Notes: generated by a model from the sequence alone, not told the origin. A stretch of DNA of 64,000 bases from an uncultured Verrucomicrobia subdivision 3 bacterium (GCA_903850425.1 CAINLR010000031.1:1-64000); one strand, 5' to 3'. Shown: positions 1 to 11,299, numbered from the stretch's first letter. A program made the numbers and translations.

Positions 1-771
1 CTTGGCCAGCTTCTCCAGTTCCTCGACGAGCACCGTGCCCTTGGGCAGCCACAGCGGCATGCCCGGCCCGACAAATTCCGTGTCAATCGCGAACAGCCCC
101 ATCTCCGCGCCGATCTTGCGATGGTCGCGGCGCTTGGCCTCCTCCTGCATCTTCAGAAACTCGTCGAGCTGCGTCTTGTTCTTGAACGCGATTCCGTAGA
201 TGCGTTGAAGTTGCGGATTCTTTTCATCACCTTTGTAATAGGCGGCAGCAACCTTATCCAACTTGAATGCGCCGATGTTGCCCGTGCGCATCACATGCGG
301 ACCGGCGCAGAGGTCAACAAAATCGCCGTTCTTGAAATACGAAATCGGTTCGCCCTCGGGGATCTGCTTGAGCAAATCCAATTTGAATTTCGAGGCATTG
401 CTAGGCCGTTCGCCGAGTCCGCCAAGCCGACCGCTCGATGCGTCGGCGATGGCTTGCTCGCGCGTCACCGTAATTTTTTCAAACGGATTGTTCGCCTTAA
501 TTTCCTTTTTCATCTCGGCCTCGATTTTTTCAAAATCTTCCGGCGCGATGCGGTGGGAGCACTCAAGATCGTAGTAAAAACCCGTTTCCACGGGCGGGCC
601 GTAGGCAAATTGGGCGTCCGGCCAGAGCCGCAAAATCGCCGTGGCCATGACGTGCGCGGCGGAATGGCGGATGCGCTCCAGCTCGGTCATCTTCGCGCGA
701 TCGTCCAGGGTCTTGCGTTCGGGATTCACCGCGTTGGCGGCATCAGTCGTCGGTTGTTGTTCAGCAGACAT
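1..771 (-). CDS. thrS: Threonine--tRNA ligase, N-terminal part (runs off the window)
   Basis: Charges tRNA(Thr) with threonine in the cytoplasm. The 257 visible codons hold the editing (N2) domain, with RHSAAH near residue 36 and DLCAGPHV near residue 154, and then the beginning of the catalytic core; the rest lies beyond position 1. Only about 35 residues precede the editing motif, so the usual N-terminal TGS domain (about 60 residues) is missing. The ATG at 771 is followed upstream, four codons away, by an in-frame TAA, so an upstream start cannot restore a TGS domain. Identification is firm from the motif order. It is transcribed away from the PQQ-repeat gene that lies further upstream. 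Confidence 0.93.
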   Translation of the reverse strand, partial: MSAEQQPTTDAANAVNPERKTLDDRAKMTELERIRHSAAHVMATAILRLWPDAQFAYGPPVETGFYYDLECSHRIAPEDFEKIEAEMKKEIKANNPFEKITVTREQAIADASSGRLGGLGERPSNASKFKLDLLKQIPEGEPISYFKNGDFVDLCAGPHVMRTGNIGAFKLDKVAAAYYKGDEKNPQLQRIYGIAFKNKTQLDEFLKMQEEAKRRDHRKIGAEMGLFAIDTEFVGPGMPLWLPKGTVLVEELEKLAK

Positions 772-944
772 GGGGCAAGTTTAACAACAAAGGAACGAAG
801 AAACGAAGCGGAAAACAGCGACAACGATCGGAGCGCGGCGGATCCTGCGGACGCAGCCGCGCTCCGTTTAAAGCGTCCGTTCAGCTGGGTTGCTTGGTTG
901 TTATCGCTGCTGGAGCCGCAAGTTTATTACCCCGCAGTTGTTGG

Positions 945-1256
945 CTAGGCAGCGGCGGCAGCGGTGGCAGCGGCAGCAGCAGCGAGGTTTTGCGCCGATC
1001 CGTTTTGGGATGCCAGCGACGTGACGCCAGCGCCGAACCCAGCCATTTCGTTGAACCAGAGTTGCGCGCCGGTGAGCGCATCAAGGCCATACATGTAGCC
1101 ATCCACCGCAACAATCAGCACATCGCCGTCCAGCAGGAGCGTGACATACGTCTGCCCGTTATGGAGTTTTTGTTGCCATATGATTTTGCCGGTCCGCTTA
1201 TCCAGGGCGGCAACGCGCCGGTTGAAACCAGTGAAGATCAAGTCTGATAGGTTCAT
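945..1256 (-). CDS. Short PQQ-repeat (beta-propeller blade) protein
   Basis: A 103-residue protein that starts MNLSDLIFTGFNRRVAALD and carries blades of the PQQ-like type: RVAALDKRTGKIIWQ followed by YMYGLDALTGAQLWF, each the AxDxxTGxxxW pattern. The tail is almost pure alanine/threonine. The ATG at 1256 is preferred over the GTG at 1277 because the family-like sequence begins there; the frame stays open a little upstream without an ATG. With about two blades it is far too short for a full eight-blade propeller. Function unknown; it has no signal peptide. It may be a free-standing module or a fragment of a larger ancestor. Confidence 0.6.
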   Translation of the reverse strand: MNLSDLIFTGFNRRVAALDKRTGKIIWQQKLHNGQTYVTLLLDGDVLIVAVDGYMYGLDALTGAQLWFNEMAGFGAGVTSLASQNGSAQNLAAAAAATAAAAA

Positions 1257-1357
1257 CAACGCCACGCTACCGGGCACAGGCTCGCGGGCAAGAAAAATCA
1301 GTCTTTGGCTCCCGCCGGAAGACGCTTTGCCGCTTCGTTCTTTTGTGGTTCAAAACT

Positions 1358-1576
1358 TCAGCGAATCTTGCCGTAGCCGTTCAGCCGACGCCCCGTGCTG
1401 ATTCGGGCTATTTCACTTCCCCCCCCCAGCGTCACGGCATCCAGCCCGAACACGAAACCCTTCACCGCCTTGGAATTTGCGCCGGCAATTTCAACCGCCA
1501 GTTTATGTTTGCCCGCGCCTTTTCCATTTTGAAAACGACACGACAGCAGGCACTGCTTCAACAGTCGAAGTCGCAT
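1358..1576 (-). pseudogene. Possible gene remnant with a poly-G frameshift
   Basis: The 72-codon frame contains GKHKLAVEIAGANSKAVKGFVFGLD, a pattern I associate with C-terminal ends of secreted carbohydrate-active proteins in this phylum (from memory, not searched). It then runs through nine consecutive G residues (C9 on the plus strand, 1419-1427). With eight G the frame would end LGGEVK-stop at 1408; with nine it continues for a further 17 residues of low-quality sequence. No good start is visible and the 5' end overlaps the end of the ABC ATPase gene. It is most likely a decayed fragment or a sequencing slip. Confidence 0.3.
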
Positions 1577-1611
1577 GGAGTAGATCCAGCACCGAAATCG
1601 CTGAGTTTCAA

Positions 1612-2589
1612 TCAGCGGGAAAAAATCTGCCGGATGACGTCCTCGATCGGCACTTCCTGAATATCAATGTCGCTCACCGGCAGTTCGTCCAGCAACGCTT
1701 TGCAAACCGGAATCACCCGGTCACGTTTCACTTTGAGCGTAATCGAATTGGGTGTCTTCGCCGTCACCTCGCCGTAATGCGACAAATCTTCCGCCGGCTG
1801 GGTATCGGCATTTTCGCATTGGATCGTGATGATTTTGCTGTCGGCGAAGCGATCCACGATTTCGCTCAGCTTGCCGTCAAAGAAAGTCTTGCCCTGGTCA
1901 ATGATGATGACGCGTTCGCACAAGGCCTGAATGTCCGCCATGTAATGACTCGTCAGCAAAATGGTCGTCTTCTGCTCGACGTTGTGGCGGCGAACAAATT
2001 CGCGGACGGTCTTCTGTGAAATCACGTCGAGACCGATGGTCGGTTCATCCAGAAACAAAACCTTCGGCTGATGCAGCAAAGACGCGATGAGTTCCATCTT
2101 CATCCGTTCGCCCAGGGAAAGCTCGCGCACGCTGACGTTGAGTTTGTCTTTGACGTTGAGCAGTTCCGTCATTTCGCCGACCGTGCGCTCAAAGCGGTCG
2201 GTGGGAATGCCGTAAATTTTTGCGTTCAGCTCCAGCGATTCGCGCGCGGGCAAATCCCACCACAGTTGATTTTTCTGGCCGAGCACCAGCGCGAATTGCC
2301 GGCGATAGCCATCGGCCCGTTCCCACGGCGTATAGCCCAGCACTTTGGCCGTGCCGCTCGTGGGATACAGCAGGCCGGCAAGCATTTTGAGCGTGGTGGT
2401 TTTGCCGGCGCCATTCGGCCCGAGAAAGCCGACGAGTTCACCTGGTTCGATCTTGAAGCTGACGTCGTTGACCGCGACGGTTTGATCATATTGCCGGCGG
2501 AAAAGTCCTTTAACCGCGCCACCAAAGCCGGGCTGCTTTTTGTAGGTGCGAAACGATTTGGTGAGATGGCTGACTTCGATGACGGGCAT
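1612..2589 (-). CDS. ABC transporter ATP-binding protein (NatA/DrrA type)
   Basis: A 325-residue ATPase of the ABC-2 exporter kind, expected to power a membrane permease from the cytoplasmic side. Visible are Walker A GPNGAGKTT (about 57-65), a signature-like LSLGERMKMELIASLL, Walker B VLFLDEPTIGLD and the switch region LLTSHYMAD. A family-typical C-terminal extension of about 80 residues follows. The N-terminus has an insertion (KKQPGFGGAVKGLFRRQYD) seen in the ABC-2 subgroup with large permeases. No permease gene adjoins it: downstream are small fragments and upstream is dnaA, so its partner is elsewhere. An 88-bp gap of AT-rich heptamers separates it from dnaA. Confidence 0.85.
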   Translation of the reverse strand: MPVIEVSHLTKSFRTYKKQPGFGGAVKGLFRRQYDQTVAVNDVSFKIEPGELVGFLGPNGAGKTTTLKMLAGLLYPTSGTAKVLGYTPWERADGYRRQFALVLGQKNQLWWDLPARESLELNAKIYGIPTDRFERTVGEMTELLNVKDKLNVSVRELSLGERMKMELIASLLHQPKVLFLDEPTIGLDVISQKTVREFVRRHNVEQKTTILLTSHYMADIQALCERVIIIDQGKTFFDGKLSEIVDRFADSKIITIQCENADTQPAEDLSHYGEVTAKTPNSITLKVKRDRVIPVCKALLDELPVSDIDIQEVPIEDVIRQIFSR

Positions 2590-2594
2590 GAAAT

Positions 2595-2677
2595 TTTTAG
2601 TTTTAAGTTTTGAATTCTTAGTTAAGCCAGCACGCGGGCACTTTACTAAAAACTAAAAATTAAGAATTAAAAACTTG
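2595..2677. repeat. AT-rich heptamer repeat, inverted arms
   Basis: The gap between dnaA and the ABC ATPase gene consists of two AT-rich arms around a GC-rich core. The right arm reads as four successive 7-mers (AAAACTA, AAAATTA, AGAATTA, AAAACTT). The left arm is the approximate reverse complement. The same heptamer family (CTCAAAA/CTTAAAA) occurs inside ileS at 7541-7575. Confidence 0.6.
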
Positions 2678-4045
2678 TCAGCGCGTCAATTGCTTTTCCA
2701 GATAGCTGACGACCTGGCGGACATTGGCGTCCACTTCCATGCGGTCTTTGACGAGGCGGCAGGCGTGCAACACCGTGCCGTGGTCGCGGCCACCAAAGGC
2801 TTCGCCGATGGTGTTGAGCGAGCTTTCCGTCATCTGGCGCGATAGATACATGGCGATCTGTCGCGGGAAGGCGATATTTTCCGGGCGGCGTTTGCTGGTC
2901 ATGTCCGCGAGCCGGATGTCAAAGTGCTCGGCCACCTTTTTCTGGATGACTTCGATGCTGATCACCTGCCGGCCTTCTTCGTGCAAAATTTCCCGGAGCA
3001 GGCCTTCGACGACTTCGAGCGTCAACTTCTTGCCCGTGAGCGACGCGAACGACGCCACGCGAATGAGCGCGCCTTCGAGCCGGCGAATATTCGTGCGGAT
3101 GCGGGTCGCGAGAAAATTAATAATTTCGTCGGGCAGTTCAACGCCCATGATCTTGGCCTTCTTCTGCAAAATCGCGAGGCGCATCTCCACGTCCGGCGGC
3201 TGCAAATCGGTGACCAGACCCCATTCAAAGCGCGAGACCAGCCGATGTTCAAGGCCTTGAATTTCACTCGCCGGCCGGTCGCAGGTCAGCACGATTTGTT
3301 TGTGCGATTCGTGCAGGGCGTTAAACGTGTGGAAAAATTCCTCCTGAATGCGCTCTTTGCCCGCGAGAAATTGAATGTCGTCAATCAGCAGCACGTCCGT
3401 CTGCCGGTATTTTTTGCGGAACTTCGCGAGCGAATTGTTTTGGATGGCATCAATGTATTCGTTCGTAAACTTCTCGGACGAAACGTAGGCCACCCGTGCA
3501 CTCTTCTTGGTGCTGCTGACGTGCTGCCCGATGGCGTGAAGCAGGTGCGTTTTGCCCAGGCCGACGCCGCCATAGAGAAATAGTGGGTTGTAAGATTTGC
3601 CCGGCGACTGGGCAACCGCGTGGGCCGCCGCGTGCGCAAAATTATTGTTGGTGCCCACCACGAACGATTCGAACGTGTTTTTCGGATTAAAATGTAAATC
3701 GCCGTTGCTGTTGCGATCCTGCGCCGGTTCAGCGGCTTTGGTTTTCGGCGGGAGCGAGCTGGCGGTGGCACTCGTGATGGCCACCGCATTCAGGCCATTC
3801 GCGGTTTTAAACTTCACCTGCAATTTGCAGCTCGCGGCCACCGCCACGGCGTCCTGCAGCAGCCCGAGGTAATTATCCTTGAGCCAGACCTCGCAGAACT
3901 CATTGGGGGCCTCGATGGTAATCTGATTGGCATCCACCAGGCAGGCGCGCAAGGGCGCGAACCACATGTTGAACGTGTCCCGGCTCAACTTGGCGCGGAG
4001 ATGTTCCTGCGCCGAGAGCCAAATTTTTTCTGCGGAGATCTGCAT
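2678..4045 (-). CDS. dnaA: Chromosomal replication initiator DnaA
   Basis: Binds DnaA boxes at oriC and melts the origin to start replication. The 455 residues show domain I (about 1-85, starts MQISAEKIWLSAQEHLRAKL), a variable linker, the AAA+ domain with Walker A GGVGLGKTHLL and Walker B VLLIDDIQFL, and the DNA-binding domain IV with the DnaA signature GGRDHGTVLHACRLV. The length is normal. It is not followed by dnaN as in many bacteria: dnaN is about 8.6 kb away on the other strand. A 784-bp intergenic region upstream may hold its promoter and origin elements. Confidence 0.97.
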   Translation of the reverse strand: MQISAEKIWLSAQEHLRAKLSRDTFNMWFAPLRACLVDANQITIEAPNEFCEVWLKDNYLGLLQDAVAVAASCKLQVKFKTANGLNAVAITSATASSLPPKTKAAEPAQDRNSNGDLHFNPKNTFESFVVGTNNNFAHAAAHAVAQSPGKSYNPLFLYGGVGLGKTHLLHAIGQHVSSTKKSARVAYVSSEKFTNEYIDAIQNNSLAKFRKKYRQTDVLLIDDIQFLAGKERIQEEFFHTFNALHESHKQIVLTCDRPASEIQGLEHRLVSRFEWGLVTDLQPPDVEMRLAILQKKAKIMGVELPDEIINFLATRIRTNIRRLEGALIRVASFASLTGKKLTLEVVEGLLREILHEEGRQVISIEVIQKKVAEHFDIRLADMTSKRRPENIAFPRQIAMYLSRQMTESSLNTIGEAFGGRDHGTVLHACRLVKDRMEVDANVRQVVSYLEKQLTR

Positions 4046-4829
4046 GTTTTTTTGCCGCTAATTCCCAAATTTTACCGTCTTATTCACTTTGCCTGCTTAC
4101 CAGTCGTTTGGACCGGAGCCGACTGCTAGTCAAACGCCCAAAATGATTCTGTTCAAGCCAAATCACAAAATGATTCAACCACACCGGTTGGTGAACCAGC
4201 CGTTTTAATTCCACAACACTCTAATTGTCAGCATATTAAAATACTACAGCCACTTGAAACCACCGTCACACCAGCTGATTTCAGAAATCGCAACGCGTGA
4301 ATGTGAATAGCGAGAGCGTTTTTAAGGCATCGCCCCGCAAGTTTCGAGGACAACATATTAACTCTTATTCGCAAGTTGTTCACAACCGATAAATCATATG
4401 AAAAAACGGCGGTTTTCGCTGGATTTTAACCTGTCCCCCGGCAGCCTAGCCAGATATTGGCCGCCAACCCACAAGAATTGCCGGCTAATCAACGGTGAGA
4501 ACATGAATACTTTAACTTATACTTTGCTATGCACATTGACAAAAATAAGAACTCGTGATTTAATAGGTGCAGTTGAGGGTGGCCTGACCAGCCGACCAAC
4601 GATTGCTCTTTGGATTTTAGGTTTTCGGTTCGGGCCCCAAGCGCAGGCTCGAACGCGAGTTCTCCGTAATCTTACGTTGTGCTCATTCGAAATTCCCCGG
4701 GTCTCTCGGCCACCTTCTGGCTGATTGACCCGGTTTTTTTTGCCAAAATCCCCCTAAAATGCCCGTATCCGTGCCTCCGTTGACACCCGATTGACCGGTT
4801 GTTACTGTGCTTTCCACAAACCTATCCTT
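4046..4829. other. Long non-coding region upstream of dnaA; candidate origin elements
   Basis: No convincing gene. The region is AT-richer than its surroundings and contains two near-matches to the DnaA box TTATCCACA: TTATTCACT at 4080-4088 and TTGTTCACA at 4376-4384, each with two mismatches. Two matches are too few for a confident origin. It must contain the dnaA promoter (minus strand) and the promoter of the dehydrogenase gene (plus strand). A 108-codon open frame at 4398-4724 has no protein-like features. Confidence 0.35.
4780..4808 (+). promoter_or_regulatory. Candidate sigma-70-type promoter
   Basis: TTGACA (4780-4785), a 17-bp spacer and TACTGT (4803-4808). The -35 box is perfect and the -10 box matches the consensus at three of six positions. 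It lies 21 bp before the start codon at 4830, so the leader would be very short. Confidence 0.4.
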
Positions 4830-5717
4830 ATGCTCGAAAAAATTGGCTTTGTCGGCGTCGGGCGCATGGGCGCGAATATGGCTCGTCGTCTGCAGGAATG
4901 CGGGTTTCCCGTGGCCGCCATTTATGATCTGAACCAGTCGTCCGCCCAAATTCTCGCCGGCGAACTCAAATGCGTCGCCGCCACCGAACTCAAAACGGTC
5001 ACCGCCCTGGCGGACGTCATCCTCACCGCGGTCAGTGACGACCAAGCGATGAAGAACATTTTCTCCGGCGGCCTGCTCCAACGCGCCAGAGGTAAATTAT
5101 TCATCAACTGCGCCACCGTCACGCCCGCCATCCATGTATGGGTTGAACAAAAGTGCGCCCGCAACGGTGCGAGTTCGCTCGAAGCCTGCATGGCCTCCAG
5201 CATCACGCAGGCGCGGCAGGGCAGCTTGTATTTGATGTGCGGCGGCCAGCCGGAAATATTCGAGCGCGCCCGGCCAATTTTGGAAAAACTCGGGAATTCG
5301 CCACGTTACCTCGGGACTTCTGGTCAGGCCGCACAAGTGAAAGCCTTGGTAAATATGGTGATGAATGCCAACACCGCCGCGCTGGCGGAAGGGCTGGGCC
5401 TCGGGGCCGCGCTCGGCTTGGATTTGACGATGTTGCGCGCAGTTTTCTCGCAGACCGGGGCGCGCTCCGGCGTATTGCAAACGGATGGCGAAGACATGCA
5501 AAACCGCGACCATTCCTGCTTTTTCTCCGCCGCACACGCGGCCAAAGATTCCGCCATTGCGCTCAAACTGGCCAGGCCGCACGGCTTGAATCTGCCGTTG
5601 GCCATCGCGACTAAAAAACAATACGACCGCATGATCGCCGGAGGTTTGGGCGGCCTCGACAAATCCGGCATCGCGGAACTCACCTTCAAAGGCCGCCACG
5701 CGGCGACGAAGCGTTAA
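4830..5717 (+). CDS. NAD(P)-dependent oxidoreductase, 3-hydroxyisobutyrate dehydrogenase family
   Basis: A 295-residue beta-hydroxyacid dehydrogenase that would oxidise a small hydroxyacid or reduce a semialdehyde using NAD(P). The Rossmann motif GFVGVGRMGANMARRL is at residues 6-21. The likely catalytic lysine lies in GQAAQVKALVNMVM. The substrate-binding DAPVSGG motif is replaced by EACMASS, so the substrate probably differs from classical members. The ATG at 4830 was chosen because it places the Rossmann motif at the usual distance; an upstream in-frame ATG at 4791 would add 13 unlike residues. It ends 58 bp before ileS on the same strand and may be co-transcribed. Confidence 0.85.
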   Translation: MLEKIGFVGVGRMGANMARRLQECGFPVAAIYDLNQSSAQILAGELKCVAATELKTVTALADVILTAVSDDQAMKNIFSGGLLQRARGKLFINCATVTPAIHVWVEQKCARNGASSLEACMASSITQARQGSLYLMCGGQPEIFERARPILEKLGNSPRYLGTSGQAAQVKALVNMVMNANTAALAEGLGLGAALGLDLTMLRAVFSQTGARSGVLQTDGEDMQNRDHSCFFSAAHAAKDSAIALKLARPHGLNLPLAIATKKQYDRMIAGGLGGLDKSGIAELTFKGRHAATKR

Positions 5718-5775
5718 ATCGCGTCCGGGCGTTTGACTCATCCGGCGTGGGTTGTTACCGTTTGTGTTCCTAGTC

Positions 5776-8697
<2,922 letters not shown>

Positions 8698-8728
8698 TTG
8701 AACCGGGTTCGTTGCAACAACCACAAGC

Positions 8729-9682
8729 TCATTTCAAGATGTCATCAACTTTTGGTTCTTGAATTCCGCAACGAATAAATGCCTCTTGAAGAATTTTTCG
8801 GGCGGATTGATTTCCGTGCGGTCGGACTCCGAACGCGGAATATGTCGCGTTCCAGCTTACGCCATCGGCAGCTACTCCATGCTGCTCGTGAATAGTAACA
8901 TTGCCAGGAATTGTTTCCGCACCAGTCCGAAACCTCCAATCTTCTGTAGATGGAGAAACTTCGACCTTATCAGGCAATACCTCCAAAATTGTTTGAATCA
9001 AATTGGTGTTTATATGCGGGCAAAATCGGTAAGTGAATAACTTGCTATTCAGTTCTTGCAGAATTTTTTCTTTGTCAAAAGTCCAAACGTATATATTTGT
9101 TCCTTCGCTTGATTTTTGAAGAGAACCATAGGCAAACCAGTCTGACCAATCATTCCAGCCCATTGAAAGCAGTTTACATCCCCAAAGATTGATATCTCTG
9201 TCATCAACCCCGAAACAATACGCTTTGGGATTATTTGAATATTTTCTAACAGATGTGCAAAACGTGAACGCAAATACATCACGCCAACGCTCTTCCTTGC
9301 CGTTGACGTAAATTTTGCGTTTCTTGTTTCCATCCAAAGATTTTGCCAATTCCATGACCAGTAAAAACTGATCTCCATTAAAAATAGCCAGATGCCACGT
9401 TGTCCTTCCTTTGATACAAGTTTCATACCTGAAGCTTTGTTTGGCTTTTTCCAGAACAGTGGGGAAGTTGTCAAATCCAGCATCGGCGAATTCAATTGCA
9501 TAACCTGTTTCAGGAATTTGAAAAGGAGGCACCGCCGGTTTTGCGCGCGGAACAGGCGTCGGTGTTTCTTGAATCACAAATTTGACTTTGCGCTCGCCAA
9601 AAATTTTATCAAGGAAAAACCACCCCGGCCGCGGCCTGACCCGGCGCAACCGGCGTTTCAGCCTCGCAGAGGCGGCAGACAA
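8729..9682 (-). CDS. Hypothetical protein, AT-rich gene with uncertain start
   Basis: I do not recognise the family. The 317-codon frame opens with a basic, GC-rich-coded segment (RPRPGWFFLDKIFGERK) and then an aromatic- and lysine-rich protein, for example WGCKLLSMGWNDWSDWFAYG and FTFCTSVRKYSNN, with no signal peptide or membrane segment. Base composition from about 8740 to 9520 is clearly more AT-rich than the neighbours, suggesting horizontal acquisition. The only start available near the 5' end is a TTG at 9682 that lies within the first bases of an inverted-repeat element, so the natural start may have been displaced. It converges with ileS. Confidence 0.5.
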   Translation of the reverse strand: MSAASARLKRRLRRVRPRPGWFFLDKIFGERKVKFVIQETPTPVPRAKPAVPPFQIPETGYAIEFADAGFDNFPTVLEKAKQSFRYETCIKGRTTWHLAIFNGDQFLLVMELAKSLDGNKKRKIYVNGKEERWRDVFAFTFCTSVRKYSNNPKAYCFGVDDRDINLWGCKLLSMGWNDWSDWFAYGSLQKSSEGTNIYVWTFDKEKILQELNSKLFTYRFCPHINTNLIQTILEVLPDKVEVSPSTEDWRFRTGAETIPGNVTIHEQHGVAADGVSWNATYSAFGVRPHGNQSARKILQEAFIRCGIQEPKVDDILK

Positions 9683-10004
9683 TAGCCCGCAGTTTCAATT
9701 GCGGGTCGGTGTTCCAAAATGTTTCAAGCCCCGGAGGGGCGACAGAACATTGGATGTAAATTGGCGTGCCTTCTTCCGTCGTCCCCTGCGGGACGAAATT
9801 ATTTTTTGTCCGGCCACCAGCCACTTCGTGGCTGGCTAATTTCCGGTTGTCCCTGCGGGACTCATTTCATTTTGTTCGTTGAACCCGCAGTTGAAACTGC
9901 GGGCTATTGTCATTCGTCGCCCTGCGACTTTCCGGCCGGCATCACGCTTTTGCCTTTTGCGCCCGCGAAAAATTTTATCAAGCAAAAACCACCCCGGCCG
10001 CGGC
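9595..10004. repeat. Pair of 41-bp direct repeats flanking a repeat cluster
   Basis: Positions 9595-9635 and 9964-10004 match at 39 of 41 bases. On the minus strand each codes a peptide PGWF(F/L)LDKIF. The first copy is the 5' part of the hypothetical gene at 8729-9682; the second stands alone, so it looks like the remnant of a duplicated gene start. Confidence 0.65.
9678..9911. mobile_element. MITE/REP-like element with 28-bp terminal inverted repeats
   Basis: The 28 bp at 9678-9705 and 9884-9911 are reverse complements with one mismatch; each arm also contains its own CCCGCAGTT...AACTGCGGG-type palindrome. Between them are further perfect hairpins: GCCCC-GGA-GGGGC, GCCAGCCAC-TTC-GTGGCTGGC and two GTCCC...GGGAC palindromes. 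There is no open reading frame for a transposase, so it would have to be moved in trans, or be a mosaic of REP sequences. Confidence 0.6.
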
Positions 10005-10164
10005 GGCGTCCCGACGCACCCGGCGCGCGGGTAGGGCGGGCAGTCCGCTGCCCGCCGTGAGCGGCAAAGCGGCTTATTTCTGCTGACGGCGGGCAGCGGG
10101 CAAGGTGTCCACCCGTCTCAACCGTCTATTTTTAGACATCTCCAGGCCGGGAAAACCCTAAAAA
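10005..10164. other. Non-coding spacer with hairpins
   Basis: No gene seen. It holds a perfect hairpin GGCGGGCAG-TCCG-CTGCCCGCC at 10035-10056, with a further GGCGGGCAG copy shortly after. Confidence 0.5.
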
Positions 10165-10458
10165 CGATGGCCTTTGCCCGTCGCAAGTCTTCCGATGGGC
10201 GCCGCAGGTCGTCCGCAGGCCATCGTAGGTCGTCCGCAGGCCGTCGCAGGTCGTCCGCAGGCCGTCGTGGGTCGTCCGCAGGCCGTCGTAGGTCGTCCGC
10301 AGGCCATCGCAGGTCGTCCGTAGGCCGTCGTGGGTCGTCCGCAGGCCGTCGTGGGTCGTCCGCAGGCCGTCGTGGGTCGTCCGCAGGCCGTCGTAGGTCG
10401 TCCGCAGGCCATCGTAGGTCGTCCGCAGGCCATCGCAGGTCGTCCGATGGGTGCCGCA
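10165..10458. repeat. 21-bp tandem repeat array I
   Basis: Twelve copies of GGTCGTCCG recur every 21 bp from 10207 to 10438, each in the unit GGTCGTCCGCAGGCCRTCGYR; degenerate units extend the array to about 13-14. Because 21 is divisible by three, several frames stay open (RPADDLR repeats on the minus strand). Those open frames do not look like proteins. It is not a CRISPR: the units are contiguous with no spacers. Confidence 0.9.
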
Positions 10459-10598
10459 GGCTGGAATTCGCCATCTTCGCGCGAGCGTGTCTTGAACTGC
10501 CGAAAGGCGGGCAATCAAGCGTTTCGGTGGCTCTGCCTTGAGGACTTTTCCCCGTGCAGAATATGGCGATCGGCCTCAACACTGCATTTGCAAGTTAT

Positions 10599-11216
10599 TC
10601 ACGCCCCTCGCACTGCCTGGATAAACGCCCGCATCTTCGCGGCGTCTTTTTTGCCCGGCGCGGATTCCACGCCGCTGGAAACATCCACGGCAAACGGCTG
10701 CACCTGCTGCACCGCGGCAGCCACGTTTTCCGGCGTGAGTCCGCCCGCGAGAAAAATGGGTTTGCCGAATCGCCGCGCGGCCACCGCCAGTTCCCAGTTG
10801 AACGGCTCGCCCGTGCCGCCGAGCCCGCTCTTGGAATACGCATCCAGCAGAAACGCGTCGGTGTGAAATTGCTCCAGTTGATTCAACGACTCCGCGTCGC
10901 GCACGCGCAGTGCCTTCAGGCTCATCAAACCGAACTGCGTGCAAAAATCCGAATCTTCATCGCCGTGAAATTGCAGCAGGCTCAAGCCGCATTCGCCCAG
11001 CGCGCGGGCGACCAGCGCCTCGTCCGGGTTCACGAACACGCCGACGCGCAGCACGAAGGGCGGCAGCGCGCGGGAAATTTCCACGGCGGTCGCGAGCGTG
11101 ATATGGCGCGGACTTTGTTCATAAAACATCAGCCCGATCATGTCCGCGCCGGCCGCGGCCGCGGCCAGCGCATCGGCGACATTCGTGACGCCACATATTT
11201 TTACCTGCGTTTTCAT
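10599..11216 (-). CDS. trpF: Phosphoribosylanthranilate isomerase
   Basis: Catalyses the Amadori rearrangement of phosphoribosylanthranilate in tryptophan synthesis. The 205 residues form a standard single-domain TIM barrel: KICGVTN at the N-terminus (catalytic Cys), then LMFYEQSPRHI, VGVFVNPD, LLQFHGDE, and FLAGGLTPENV and FAVDVSSGVESAPGKKD (phosphate binding and the catalytic Asp region). No other trp genes are nearby. The start codon overlaps the first bases of a heptamer palindrome that fills the 83 bp to the divergent cysteine desulfurase gene. Confidence 0.95.
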   Translation of the reverse strand: MKTQVKICGVTNVADALAAAAAGADMIGLMFYEQSPRHITLATAVEISRALPPFVLRVGVFVNPDEALVARALGECGLSLLQFHGDEDSDFCTQFGLMSLKALRVRDAESLNQLEQFHTDAFLLDAYSKSGLGGTGEPFNWELAVAARRFGKPIFLAGGLTPENVAAAVQQVQPFAVDVSSGVESAPGKKDAAKMRAFIQAVRGA

Positions 11217-11294
11217 TTACGATTTACGATTTACGATTTACGCTTGGCACCGCGTTGAACGGTTCGCGTAAATCGTAAATCGTAAATCGCAAAT
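11215..11294. repeat. Heptamer palindrome filling a divergent intergenic region
   Basis: Four ATTTACG units (11215-11242), a 24-bp GC-rich loop, then three CGTAAAT units and one CGCAAAT (11267-11294). The arms are almost perfect reverse complements. The element spans the whole gap between the start codons of trpF and the cysteine desulfurase gene, so both promoters must lie within it or in the neighbouring coding sequence. Confidence 0.85.
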
Positions 11295-11299
11295 TGCCA

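Noticed and set aside
4398-4724. 108-codon frame upstream of the dehydrogenase gene
   Set aside because: No recognisable motif, poor codon use, and it lies in an AT-rich regulatory region.
10186-10458. CRISPR array
   Set aside because: Units are contiguous and nearly identical along their whole length, with no spacers and no cas genes nearby.
10118-10582. Open frames through repeat array I (RPADDLR repeats)
   Set aside because: The 21-bp period leaves several frames open on both strands at once; flanks have no protein character.
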